NCBI GenBank assembly: GCA_023250795.1
Contig: JAHFAB010000122.1
Coordinates: 1-6,169, forward strand
DNA length: 6,169 nt
Origin: Bacteriovoracaceae bacterium
Lineage (GTDB): Bacteria; Bdellovibrionota; UBA1018
Direction: 5' to 3'
The notes under the pieces were generated by a model, which made no database searches, was not told the DNA's origin, and was given only the letters and a program-made list of their open reading frames with translations. The translations under genes were made by a program, and so were the position numbers. How positions within the stretch are numbered: position 1 is the first letter of the stretch; each line of letters opens with the position of its first letter. Below, piece by piece: positions 1-6,169 of the stretch.

Positions 1-17
1 GCCGCCTAAAAGGAACC

Positions 18-39
18 AAAAACCCTGATCACAGTTTTT
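18..39 (-). terminator. Possible weak intrinsic terminator overlapping the metalloprotease stop codon
   Basis: Read on the minus strand, a run of five A (39-35) is followed by CTG (34-32), a TGAT loop (31-28), CAG (27-25), GG (24-23) and five T (22-18). CTG pairs with CAG, and the A run can pair with the T run across a two-base GG bulge. The gene's own TGA stop (31-29) lies in and beside the loop. The GC stem is only three pairs, so this is a tentative terminator. The 28 bases to its left are too few to interpret. Confidence 0.25.
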
Positions 40-2884
40 CCAAAATCGATTTTTGTTCTCTTAACCATTTCCGTGCATCTGCACTTTGAATTTTCTTTTC
101 ATCAATATCTTTTACTTCCACTTTGTCTCCAATAGTCTCTAAAACTAAGAACGTAAGAGTTTCCTTCAGGGCTGCTGAAACCGGTTTCTGCCAACCCTCA
201 AGATCTTTGTTCAGCGTTATTTTCAATAAGCCCAGCGCAGACTCTCTAATCTCATGAGAATAACGGAACTTCTTAAGCTGATTCGGTTGAGTAAGGGAAG
301 CGGTTTTTTTCTTTTCTTGATCTTTTGCAAGAACTTCTTCTTTTTTTCCTGATTTTTCCTTAGGAGATCTAAATAAAGGCTTTAGCGCACTTAAGATTGA
401 AAAAGGCATATGCTCAAAACTTTCAGCCGAAAGCTTAGACGAAAGTTTCGGTGTTTCAACCTTCTTTTCGTTTGAAAACTTAAAATGAACGTTCAAGTCA
501 GAATCGACTAATACAATAGTTGGAACAATGACCTTCAAACGTTCCGCCAATCTTTCCTGGATTTTTTCGTTTTTAATCTCAATTTTAGCGATCAATGTTA
601 AAGCATAGTCAATTACATTATTCTCCACCGACCAAAAATGTTCTCTGCCAGTTTCTCTAATTTTCTGAATATCACCCGCACTAAACGAAAATGTTTTCCC
701 ACTTTTTCCAATCCATTGAGTAAACTCATCTTGTGTCAAAAGATTTTCTAAACTTTGTTCTGCCACTTCCGAAATATAGGAGTGATCCCGGTCCATTGCT
801 GGCAGAACAGAAAGAAGATAGTTCTCAATTCCATCCAACCGCTTCACTGTGACTTGTGTTCCACCTCCAAAACTGATCGGATCTTCATACACATCCAACT
901 GAGAAACCGAATTTGAAACAAACTCATCAAACTTAGCTTGTATTAGTTTTTCATTTACAGATCCAACATATGGAAATTTTTTCTCAATCAATAAAGATCG
1001 ATTGGCATGGTCCATCCACTTTAGTTTTTCATCCAAATAGGTGTTTAGTCGGTGAATGACTTCGTGAGAACCCGGCTCCACAAATGAAACTTCGTTAAAA
1101 TCTCTGATATCAGATGCTGTCACCCCCTCTATGTACTCCTCAACTAACTTTTCAGGCATCGTTTCTAGTTCATGTGAAGTTTCCCAAGCCAATGCCTCTA
1201 TTGGATTATGTCCGTGATCAAATCTCCGGCAATCCAAATATTTGGCCGCACCGAAATCTCGCGAAGCATCACTGTCAGTACAAAAAACAGGAAGGTTTAC
1301 AAGGTCTTGTTCATGAACTTCACGGTCAAGATAAAGTGACTCCATCGCCAATTTATCGTAACTAAAAACGTGGCCTTGCTCCGAACTCTCGTTAACAATT
1401 TCTGCAATCTGACCCCCAACGAGATAATCTAACTCAAACCTCAAATAATCCATCACTGAAGAAGTGTATACTTTACTCAATGGCGGCGAGACGCCCGCTA
1501 AGAGATACCTCTTAACGTCTTCTTTTTCTTCTTGAACGGAAACATTCGAGCCCAAATTTCCACCAAAATTATGCCGCAAACCCAAAGTATGTCCTACTTC
1601 GTGTGCAACAGTGGAGCGAATGACGTTTTGTGCGAATTGAAGAAAAGTTTCGCTCGGAACGTTTTTGTGGATCAACTCTCCCAAAGCTTCACTCATGATT
1701 TTAGCTTGATCAAGCTCATTTCGATTACAAAGATGTTTGCCAAAAGACTCATCCTTCTGTTTTACTTTTGCCTGTGCCATCTTTGCATTTTTGAGTTTCT
1801 CTCTCATTTTTCTCAAAAGCTCAATCGCTTTTTCCTTTGACTCAATCGCAAATGCGCTCGTCACATATGCCTGTGCATGCAAAACTTCACCAGTGACTGG
1901 ATCTGTCAATACATCGGCATAGGAAGATGGAGCATTATCCCAATTCACCCACTGAATCAGATTATAACCGGGGTCTGGTGCACTCACTCCGATAGGAGCA
2001 ACCTCTGCCTTTAGAATTTCTCTCCCCAAACTTTTATTCCAATAAAGAATCCCGTCTTTCACCGCTTGCACATACTCTGGTGGCGTATTTGCACTCACAT
2101 AGTATGTAATCGGCCGAGAAAGATCCCATCGGGTAACAGGCGCAACTTCCCTTCCGCCTTTTTCAATTTTCTGTGGCGCCTCGAAAAAACCTGTCCACCT
2201 AAAACTTTTGTTCTCTTTTACAGAGAATTTCTTATTTGCTCTGTAAGGTGAAATATAATATCGAATTTCATAAGGCGGTCTAGCTACTCCCCTGGTCTGA
2301 ACCATTGCAATTTGTTGAACCTCTAAATAATCGCCCTTGAGCTCAGCCCCTTTGATATAGGAACTAGGAATGGGCATCGAATAAGATCGCGCATAGGGAG
2401 CATACTCTTTCCCATCAAAGTCAGAGGCAGTCCAGTTTTCCAAAGTATAAACTAAATTCATTCCAGAATTAAAATCGATGATATAGCTCTGCTCTTTCTC
2501 TTCTAAAATCGGAAAATCTGCCAAGGGAAGTTCTGCTTTTTCGTCTTCTTCTGATATGAGATGACCCTGGCTAGATTCTAATAAAACAAGCTTTCCGTCT
2601 CGAAGTTTAAAAGAAACAATCCGGCTGACTAAGCCTTCGCTAGTTAATATCGGATTTTGCTGAACCATCGAAGACGAAAGCAAAAACTCATGATCCATCC
2701 CTGTTGTCTTATTAATTTCTAGTAAAACTTTTTTTTCTTTACGTACACGAAGAGGTTGTTCCCAAGATCCGTTTTTCGTGTCTCTCAACGCTTGAGACCC
2801 CCCCTCTGGAATACCTGTTTTTTTTGAACAACCCTGAACAGCAACCAGAACCCCAATAAAAACAACGGTTTTACTAAATTTCAT
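29..2884 (-). CDS. Zinc-dependent metalloprotease lipoprotein, Met-zincin (DUF5117/DUF4953-like) family
   Basis: This is probably a secreted, lipid-anchored peptidase of the cell envelope; its substrate is unknown. The 951 residues begin with a lipoprotein signal peptide (K2 and K5, hydrophobic core, lipobox VQGC with C19). S20 follows the cysteine, with no Asp at +2, which by the enterobacterial rule favours the outer membrane. Residues about 60-250 form a beta-rich N-terminal region. The protease module starts near P258 (PITYYV), with W282 in an ILYWNKSLG segment and TDPVTGEV at 327-334. The zinc site is HEVGHTLGLRHNF at 428-440: ligands H428, H432 and H438, catalytic E429. M478 in SSVMDY is the likely Met-turn. 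C535 (FCTD) and C552 (LDCRRFD) could form a disulfide. Residues 842-860 are a lysine/glutamate-rich linker before a mostly helical C-terminus. The start is supported by the signal peptide, and a GGGG run lies 7 bases upstream (2892-2895). It is divergent from gcvP. The family call is firm; the biological role is open. Confidence 0.9.
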   Translation of the reverse strand: MKFSKTVVFIGVLVAVQGCSKKTGIPEGGSQALRDTKNGSWEQPLRVRKEKKVLLEINKTTGMDHEFLLSSSMVQQNPILTSEGLVSRIVSFKLRDGKLVLLESSQGHLISEEDEKAELPLADFPILEEKEQSYIIDFNSGMNLVYTLENWTASDFDGKEYAPYARSYSMPIPSSYIKGAELKGDYLEVQQIAMVQTRGVARPPYEIRYYISPYRANKKFSVKENKSFRWTGFFEAPQKIEKGGREVAPVTRWDLSRPITYYVSANTPPEYVQAVKDGILYWNKSLGREILKAEVAPIGVSAPDPGYNLIQWVNWDNAPSSYADVLTDPVTGEVLHAQAYVTSAFAIESKEKAIELLRKMREKLKNAKMAQAKVKQKDESFGKHLCNRNELDQAKIMSEALGELIHKNVPSETFLQFAQNVIRSTVAHEVGHTLGLRHNFGGNLGSNVSVQEEKEDVKRYLLAGVSPPLSKVYTSSVMDYLRFELDYLVGGQIAEIVNESSEQGHVFSYDKLAMESLYLDREVHEQDLVNLPVFCTDSDASRDFGAAKYLDCRRFDHGHNPIEALAWETSHELETMPEKLVEEYIEGVTASDIRDFNEVSFVEPGSHEVIHRLNTYLDEKLKWMDHANRSLLIEKKFPYVGSVNEKLIQAKFDEFVSNSVSQLDVYEDPISFGGGTQVTVKRLDGIENYLLSVLPAMDRDHSYISEVAEQSLENLLTQDEFTQWIGKSGKTFSFSAGDIQKIRETGREHFWSVENNVIDYALTLIAKIEIKNEKIQERLAERLKVIVPTIVLVDSDLNVHFKFSNEKKVETPKLSSKLSAESFEHMPFSILSALKPLFRSPKEKSGKKEEVLAKDQEKKKTASLTQPNQLKKFRYSHEIRESALGLLKITLNKDLEGWQKPVSAALKETLTFLVLETIGDKVEVKDIDEKKIQSADARKWLREQKSILEKL
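1571..1603 (-). other. Metzincin zinc-binding motif HExxHxxGxxH
   Basis: These codons encode H428 to H438 of the metalloprotease, an 11-residue HEVGHTLGLRH that matches the extended metzincin consensus exactly. The three histidines are the expected zinc ligands, E429 the general base, and G435 the conserved turn residue. The Met-turn methionine M478 lies 40 residues after the last ligand. With every key residue present, the enzyme is predicted to be catalytically competent. Confidence 0.92.
2828..2884 (-). other. Lipoprotein signal peptide with lipobox
   Basis: The first 19 codons of the metalloprotease gene encode a type II signal peptide. It has lysines at 2 and 5, an uninterrupted hydrophobic stretch (V7 to V16) and the lipobox V16-Q17-G18-C19. 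Cleavage before C19 and lipidation of that cysteine are expected from established lipoprotein processing. Gln at -2 is less common than Ala, Ser or Thr but tolerated. The peptide fixes the start codon and predicts envelope localisation. Confidence 0.88.
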
Positions 2885-2902
2885 TGAAATACCCCAAGGC
2901 TA

Positions 2903-2918
2903 CGTCTAAATTACGACG
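2903..2918. repeat. Imperfect inverted repeat, operator-like
   Basis: CGTC (2903-2906) and GACG (2915-2918) are reverse complements. The bases between, TAAATTA, are themselves symmetric around A2910, with C2914 as one extra base. The total is seven paired positions with one bulge and a single central base. That shape suits a dimeric DNA-binding protein better than an RNA hairpin. It lies 19-34 bases upstream of the metalloprotease start, where a repressor could act. A chance origin in A/T-rich DNA is quite possible. Confidence 0.3.
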
Positions 2919-2920
2919 AT

Positions 2921-2940
2921 TTCATGTTATTTTTAACGAA
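2921..2940. repeat. Imperfect inverted repeat with TTTT centre
   Basis: GTTA (2926-2929) and TAAC (2934-2937) flank a TTTT spacer. The outer TTC (2921-2923) and GAA (2938-2940) extend the symmetry across an unpaired AT (2924-2925), giving seven pairs in all. The element starts two bases after the inverted repeat at 2903-2918. It could be an operator or part of an A/T-rich promoter for the metalloprotease gene. The evidence is symmetry alone. Confidence 0.28.
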
Positions 2941-2954
2941 CCACACACTGAAAA

Positions 2955-2973
2955 CATAATCCTGACGCATAAT
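2955..2973 (+). promoter_or_regulatory. Candidate -10 boxes for gcvP
   Basis: CATAAT occurs twice, at 2955-2960 and 2968-2973, each five of six bases to the TATAAT consensus and 13 bases apart. TTAACG (2934-2939) lies 15 bases before the first box and is a poor, short-spaced -35 candidate. No good -35 precedes the second. Use of either would give a leader of roughly 85-100 bases before the gcvP start. This is a guess from short matches. Confidence 0.2.
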
Positions 2974-3050
2974 GTCACGCCTTTAGCAGAAGATCAATGT
3001 TTAATCTTCTCAAACCCGTTTTTAGATTTATTTCGATTGTATTTCCGTTT

Positions 3051-3068
3051 ATGAGTGAAGACATATGA
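3051..3068 (+). other. Five-codon upstream micro-ORF overlapping the gcvP start
   Basis: ATG at 3051 opens a five-codon frame (M-S-E-D-I) whose TGA (3066-3068) overlaps the gcvP ATG (3065-3067) in an ATGA arrangement. Such overlaps can couple translation. However, nothing resembling a ribosome binding site precedes this ATG, and its own bases include GAGTGA, which more likely serves as the weak Shine-Dalgarno sequence of gcvP. Probably incidental. Confidence 0.12.
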
Positions 3069-5941
3069 ATACTGAATCTTTTGTCAATCGCCATATCGGA
3101 CCAAATGAATCAGAAATATCGGAGATGCTCAAAAGCCTAGGAACTTCTTCCCTCCAAGACCTCATTGAAAATACAGTTCCTAAAAAAATCAGGTCGCTAC
3201 ACCCGCTATCAGAAAAAATAATAGGACCTGGAGTCAGCGAATACGAAATGCTCTCCAGTCTAAGACAGCAGATGTCGAAGAATCGGATTTATAAATCATA
3301 TCTAGGAATGGGATACTCCGGCTGCATCACCCCCTCCGTCATACAAAGAGGGATTTTAGAAAATCCCGGGTGGTATACTCAATACACCCCTTATCAAGCA
3401 GAAATAGCACAGGGAAGACTTGAAGCTCTTCTGAACTTTCAAACTATGATTATAGATCTCACCGGCTTAGAAATCGCAAACGCGTCACTCCTAGATGAGG
3501 CTACCGCAGCAGCCGAAGCGATGTCTCTTTGTTATAACGTGCAAGGAAAAGATCTTACTCGAAGTTTTTTTGTTTCCGAACTCTGTCATCCCCAAACGAT
3601 TGCAGTAGTAAAAACCAGAGCCGAAACATTTGGAATAAAAATCAATGTCGGAGATCACCTGAGTTTTCAATGGGATAAGACCCCCGTCTTTGCTGCGCTA
3701 TTTCAATACCCAGCAACAGATGGCGCCGTTTACGATTACACCGGCTTAATAGAGAAATTACACGCTTCGAACACATTGACCATTTTAGCTACGGATCTTC
3801 TCGGTTTGGCGTTGCTAAAATCTCCGGGAGAGATGGGCGCTGATGTAGCAGTGGGAAACTCACAGCGCTTTGGGGTTCCACTTGGATTTGGTGGCCCACA
3901 CGCCGCCTTTTTATCCACAAAAGACGCTTACAAACGTCTCATTTCTGGAAGAATTGTTGGTGTTTCAAAAGACGCTGATGGAAAGCCTGCCATCCGACTC
4001 TCACTACAGACTCGGGAACAACATATCCGAAGAGAAAAGGCGACTAGCAACATCTGTACTGCTCAAGTGTTATTAGCCGTAGCCGCAAGTATGTACGCAG
4101 TTTACCACGGGCCTAATGGCATTCGAAAAATAGCAGAGAAAGTTCATTTTTTAACTAGCCTTTTTTTATCTGGCCTCAAAAAACTTGGATACAAAACTTC
4201 AGACCCTCCTCTTTTTGACACCGTTTGTGTTGAAACAGAAAAAGCCCAAGAACTGCTCGCTTTAGCGCTGAATCACAAAATAAATTTGCGCTCTTTTTCT
4301 AAAAATAAATTAGGGATTAGCTTTGATGAAACGACAAGCCAATCAGACATCAAAGAACTTTTAGAGATTTTTTCACTGAACAAACCGCTGCCATTTTCTC
4401 TTGCTGATCTAGAAAAAAATCTTTCTTTACAAATCCCGGATGTTCTCAGAAGAAAAACAAAATATCTCACTCACTCTGTGTTTAACTCCTATCACTCAGA
4501 AACTCAGATGATGCGCTACATGACACGCCTGCAATCAAAAGACCTCTCCCTCACCACATCCATGATTGCGCTTGGATCGTGCACAATGAAACTTAACGCG
4601 GCTACTGAAATGCTGCCTATCACATGGCCAGAGATCAATGGACTTCATCCTTTTATTCCCCTGGAACAGGCAAAAGGATATCTAGAACTCATTACTGATT
4701 TAGAAAAAATGTTAGCTGAAATTACAGGTTTTCAAGCGACCTCTTTGCAACCCAACGCTGGATCACAGGGAGAATATGCCGGACTTCTCGCCATTAGAAA
4801 ATATCACCAAGCCAATGGAAATTCAAAACGAGATGTTTGCCTGATCCCTCAGTCTGCACACGGAACAAATCCTGCAAGCGCAGCAATGGCTGGGATGAAA
4901 GTGGTCGTAGTCCGATGTGATTCGGAAGGCAATATTGATATTGCTGACCTCGATAAAAAAGCTGCAGAATATAAAGACACTTTGTCAGCTCTTATGATCA
5001 CGTATCCCTCAACTCATGGCGTTTACGAAGAGGGGATTGTAGAAATTTGTGAAATCGTTCATCGTCAGGGCGGACAAGTTTATATGGATGGCGCAAACCT
5101 TAACGCACAGGTGGGACTCTGTCGGCCCGCTGAACTGGGCGCTGATGTCTGTCACCTCAATCTGCATAAAACATTTTGTATCCCCCATGGGGGCGGAGGA
5201 CCAGGAATGGGACCCATTGCAGTAAAATCACATTTAGCTCCTTTTCTACCCACCCATTTTTTGACTTCAACAACAAATAAAAATGGAGTTGGCTCGGTTT
5301 CTGCTGCCCCCTGGGGGAGCTCAAGCATTCTTCCGATTTCTTATTCCTACATCAAAATGATGGGAGCTCTCGGACTTAAAAATGCAACAGAGATTGCAAT
5401 TCTGAACGCCAATTATATTGCGCGCAAATTAGACCCTTATTTCCCAGTACTTTATAAAGGAAAAAATGGGTTTGTCGCACACGAATGCATTGTAGACCTT
5501 AGGCAATTCAAAGTTTCTACTGGAATAGAAGTCGAAGATGTGGCTAAACGATTGATGGACTACAGTTTTCACGCGCCTACAGTTTCCTTCCCAGTCCCTG
5601 GCACTCTAATGATTGAACCTACCGAGAGTGAATCAAAAAAAGAATTAGATCGTTTCTGCGATGCTATGATTTCTATCTACCATGAAATAAAAGAAATTGA
5701 GGAGTCCAAAGCCGACCGACAAAACAATGTTCTTAAAAATGCACCACACACGGCTGAACAAGTAACACGCTCCACATGGAATCGCCCCTACTCTCGGGAA
5801 AAAGCTGCTTATCCAATATCATGGTTAAAAGAGCACAAGTTTTGGTCCCCAGTTTCAAGAATCGATGCGGTTTATGGAGAAAGGAATCTAGTCTGCTCTT
5901 GTCCCCCGCTTGAAAGTGATAGCGAAAGCTATACTGGCTAA
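3065..5941 (+). CDS. gcvP: Glycine dehydrogenase (aminomethyl-transferring), P protein of the glycine cleavage system
   Basis: This is the cytoplasmic, PLP-dependent enzyme that decarboxylates glycine and transfers the remaining aminomethyl group to the lipoyl arm of GcvH, the first step of glycine cleavage feeding one-carbon units to folate. The 958 residues match the usual single-chain form, with both PLP-fold halves joined (E. coli about 957). The N-terminal half carries FVNRHIGP at 6-13 and [11 protein letters not shown] at 315-325. The C-terminal half carries GSCTMKLNA from 504, SAHGTNPAS at 597-605 and [16 protein letters not shown], whose K702 is the expected PLP lysine. The near-terminal [10 protein letters not shown] is also present. 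Nothing is missing or frameshifted. The start is set by RHIGP near the N-terminus and by an in-frame TGA at 3056-3058. The ribosome binding site is weak (GAGTGA at 3053-3058, 6 bases away). The TAA stop abuts the stop of convergent gcvH. The split gcvPA/gcvPB form is excluded. Confidence 0.98.
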   Translation: MNTESFVNRHIGPNESEISEMLKSLGTSSLQDLIENTVPKKIRSLHPLSEKIIGPGVSEYEMLSSLRQQMSKNRIYKSYLGMGYSGCITPSVIQRGILENPGWYTQYTPYQAEIAQGRLEALLNFQTMIIDLTGLEIANASLLDEATAAAEAMSLCYNVQGKDLTRSFFVSELCHPQTIAVVKTRAETFGIKINVGDHLSFQWDKTPVFAALFQYPATDGAVYDYTGLIEKLHASNTLTILATDLLGLALLKSPGEMGADVAVGNSQRFGVPLGFGGPHAAFLSTKDAYKRLISGRIVGVSKDADGKPAIRLSLQTREQHIRREKATSNICTAQVLLAVAASMYAVYHGPNGIRKIAEKVHFLTSLFLSGLKKLGYKTSDPPLFDTVCVETEKAQELLALALNHKINLRSFSKNKLGISFDETTSQSDIKELLEIFSLNKPLPFSLADLEKNLSLQIPDVLRRKTKYLTHSVFNSYHSETQMMRYMTRLQSKDLSLTTSMIALGSCTMKLNAATEMLPITWPEINGLHPFIPLEQAKGYLELITDLEKMLAEITGFQATSLQPNAGSQGEYAGLLAIRKYHQANGNSKRDVCLIPQSAHGTNPASAAMAGMKVVVVRCDSEGNIDIADLDKKAAEYKDTLSALMITYPSTHGVYEEGIVEICEIVHRQGGQVYMDGANLNAQVGLCRPAELGADVCHLNLHKTFCIPHGGGGPGMGPIAVKSHLAPFLPTHFLTSTTNKNGVGSVSAAPWGSSSILPISYSYIKMMGALGLKNATEIAILNANYIARKLDPYFPVLYKGKNGFVAHECIVDLRQFKVSTGIEVEDVAKRLMDYSFHAPTVSFPVPGTLMIEPTESESKKELDRFCDAMISIYHEIKEIEESKADRQNNVLKNAPHTAEQVTRSTWNRPYSREKAAYPISWLKEHKFWSPVSRIDAVYGERNLVCSCPPLESDSESYTG
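5915..5935 (+). other. GAAA-loop hairpin in the 3' end of gcvP, possible transcript-end element
   Basis: AGT (5915-5917) and ATAGC (5919-5923) pair with GCTAT (5928-5932) and ACT (5933-5935) around a GAAA loop (5924-5927), with G5918 bulged. This gives eight pairs closed by a GNRA-type tetraloop, a stable RNA fold. It sits in the last codons of gcvP, four to seven bases before the stop. The only T-rich stretch nearby (TTTT at 5945-5948) starts ten bases after the stem, so it is a poor classical terminator. It could stabilise the 3' end or slow polymerase between the convergent genes. On the minus strand the loop would be TTTC. Confidence 0.35.
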
Positions 5942-6169
5942 CTATTTTAAACCAGCAACCTGTTTTTCATACTGATCTGCACTCATTAATTCTTGAATCG
6001 AAGATGAATCGGTCAACTCTAATTTTATGAGCCACGCTTTTTGATGTGGATCTTGATTTAACATAGCTGGACTACTGACTAAACTAGAATTTACTTCCAT
6101 TACTTTTCCCGTAACGGGCGAATAAAGATCAGAGACCGCCTTGATACTCTCCACAACTCCAAATGTCTC
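5942..6169 (-). CDS. gcvH: Glycine cleavage system H protein, C-terminal part (gene continues past the right edge)
   Basis: GcvH is the small cytoplasmic lipoyl carrier that shuttles the aminomethyl intermediate from the P protein to the T protein and is reoxidised by the L protein. The visible 75 residues begin ETFGVVESIK. The last lysine (codon 6142-6140) is the expected lipoylation site in the conserved ESxKAxSD context. SPVTGKVMEVN, NQDP, AWLIKLEL and a final helix ending SADQYEKQV follow, as in the family. About 65 residues follow the lipoyl lysine, matching full-length proteins of about 127-129 residues, so roughly 50-55 N-terminal residues lie outside the window. The GTG at 6154-6152 encodes the second V of FGVVES and is not a start. 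The TAG stop (5944-5942) directly abuts the gcvP stop on the other strand. gcvT may lie further right, but that is not visible. Confidence 0.95.
   Translation of the reverse strand, partial: ETFGVVESIKAVSDLYSPVTGKVMEVNSSLVSSPAMLNQDPHQKAWLIKLELTDSSSIQELMSADQYEKQVAGLK

Larger units (their letters stand above)
2885..3064. promoter_or_regulatory. Divergent intergenic region between the metalloprotease gene and gcvP
   Basis: These 180 bases separate two divergent start codons, so they must carry the promoter and ribosome binding site of both genes, unless a leader RNA begins elsewhere. No convincing paired -35/-10 with good consensus is visible on either strand. For the metalloprotease, TAACAT (minus strand, 2929-2924), 17 bases from TTCAGT (2952-2947), is a weak possibility. 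The region holds two imperfect inverted repeats (2903-2918 and 2921-2940) on the metalloprotease side and two CATAAT boxes nearer gcvP. I see no glycine riboswitch, tRNA or longer reading frame in it. Confidence 0.55.

Noticed and set aside
1..28. End of a convergent plus-strand gene (GCC GCC TAA at 1-9)
   Set aside because: Nine bases cannot support a gene; the stop triplet could be chance.
301..360. T-rich tract on the plus strand as a possible terminator or phase-variable homopolymer
   Set aside because: On the coding (minus) strand it is a lysine/glutamate-rich linker with mixed AAA, AAG, GAA and GAA codons. The single-base runs are short and the frame is intact.
1532..1840. Reading frame of about 100 codons on the plus strand, and similar smaller ones at 1114-1365, 1737-1922 and 2066-2251
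   Set aside because: All lie opposite the metalloprotease gene, which has clear family motifs over the same bases. Their products resemble no protein I know, and they look like antisense shadows.
2885..3064. Glycine riboswitch upstream of gcvP
   Set aside because: Glycine riboswitches often control gcv genes, but this region shows neither the conserved G-rich core nor the paired aptamer layout, and it contains no strong terminator or sequestering hairpin before the start codon.
3870..4076. Out-of-frame or antisense reading frames inside gcvP (also 3736-3918 and 4273-4470 on the minus strand)
   Set aside because: They overlap conserved gcvP coding sequence, and nothing suggests separate translation.
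5182..5320. Two C5/G5 palindromes (5182-5193 and 5303-5320) in an otherwise A/T-leaning gene
   Set aside because: They encode the conserved PHGGG loop and the PWGSS segment of GcvP, where Pro, Gly and Trp codons force C and G runs. No regulatory role is needed to explain them.
6152..6154. GTG as the start codon of a 70-residue protein
   Set aside because: The frame stays open to the window edge, and the upstream codons encode ETFGV, part of the conserved GcvH lipoyl motif. The GTG is an internal valine of a truncated gcvH.

Overview
This window of 6,169 bases holds two complete protein genes and one gene cut by the right edge. It reads as an ordinary, densely packed bacterial chromosome segment. 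Base composition leans to A+T. All three reading frames are intact and use the standard bacterial code, with TGA, TAA and TAG stops. A lipoprotein signal peptide on a secreted metzincin-type protease points to a Gram-negative host. The single-chain glycine dehydrogenase and the metzincin lipoprotein would fit Bdellovibrionota or a related deltaproteobacterial-type lineage, but this is a guess from protein style and not a placement.

Layout, left to right. Positions 29-2884 on the minus strand encode a 951-residue zinc metalloprotease lipoprotein of the Met-zincin (DUF5117/DUF4953-like) type, with a full HExxHxxGxxH zinc site and a Met-turn. A weak A/T-rich hairpin at its stop codon may be its terminator. 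Positions 2885-3064 form a 180-base divergent intergenic region that must hold the promoters of both flanking genes. It contains two imperfect inverted repeats, two CATAAT boxes and a five-codon micro-ORF that overlaps the next start codon. Positions 3065-5941 on the plus strand encode gcvP, the complete glycine decarboxylase (P protein) of the glycine cleavage system, 958 residues with its PLP lysine at 702. Positions 5942-6169 on the minus strand hold the C-terminal 75 residues of gcvH, the lipoyl carrier H protein, with its lipoyl-lysine motif intact. The gene runs off the right edge.

How the genes work together. GcvP decarboxylates glycine and passes the aminomethyl group to the lipoyl arm of GcvH, so these two products are direct reaction partners in the cytoplasm. 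Unlike the usual co-directional gcvT-gcvH-gcvP order, the two genes here face each other, and their stop codons abut with no base between them. The metalloprotease is exported to the cell envelope and has no evident pathway link to glycine cleavage; the two share only a divergent promoter region.

I do not see a new defence system, mobile element, CRISPR array or RNA gene. The points most worth a second look are the tail-to-tail gcvP/gcvH arrangement, a stable-looking GAAA-loop hairpin built into the last codons of gcvP, and the symmetric elements in the divergent promoter region.
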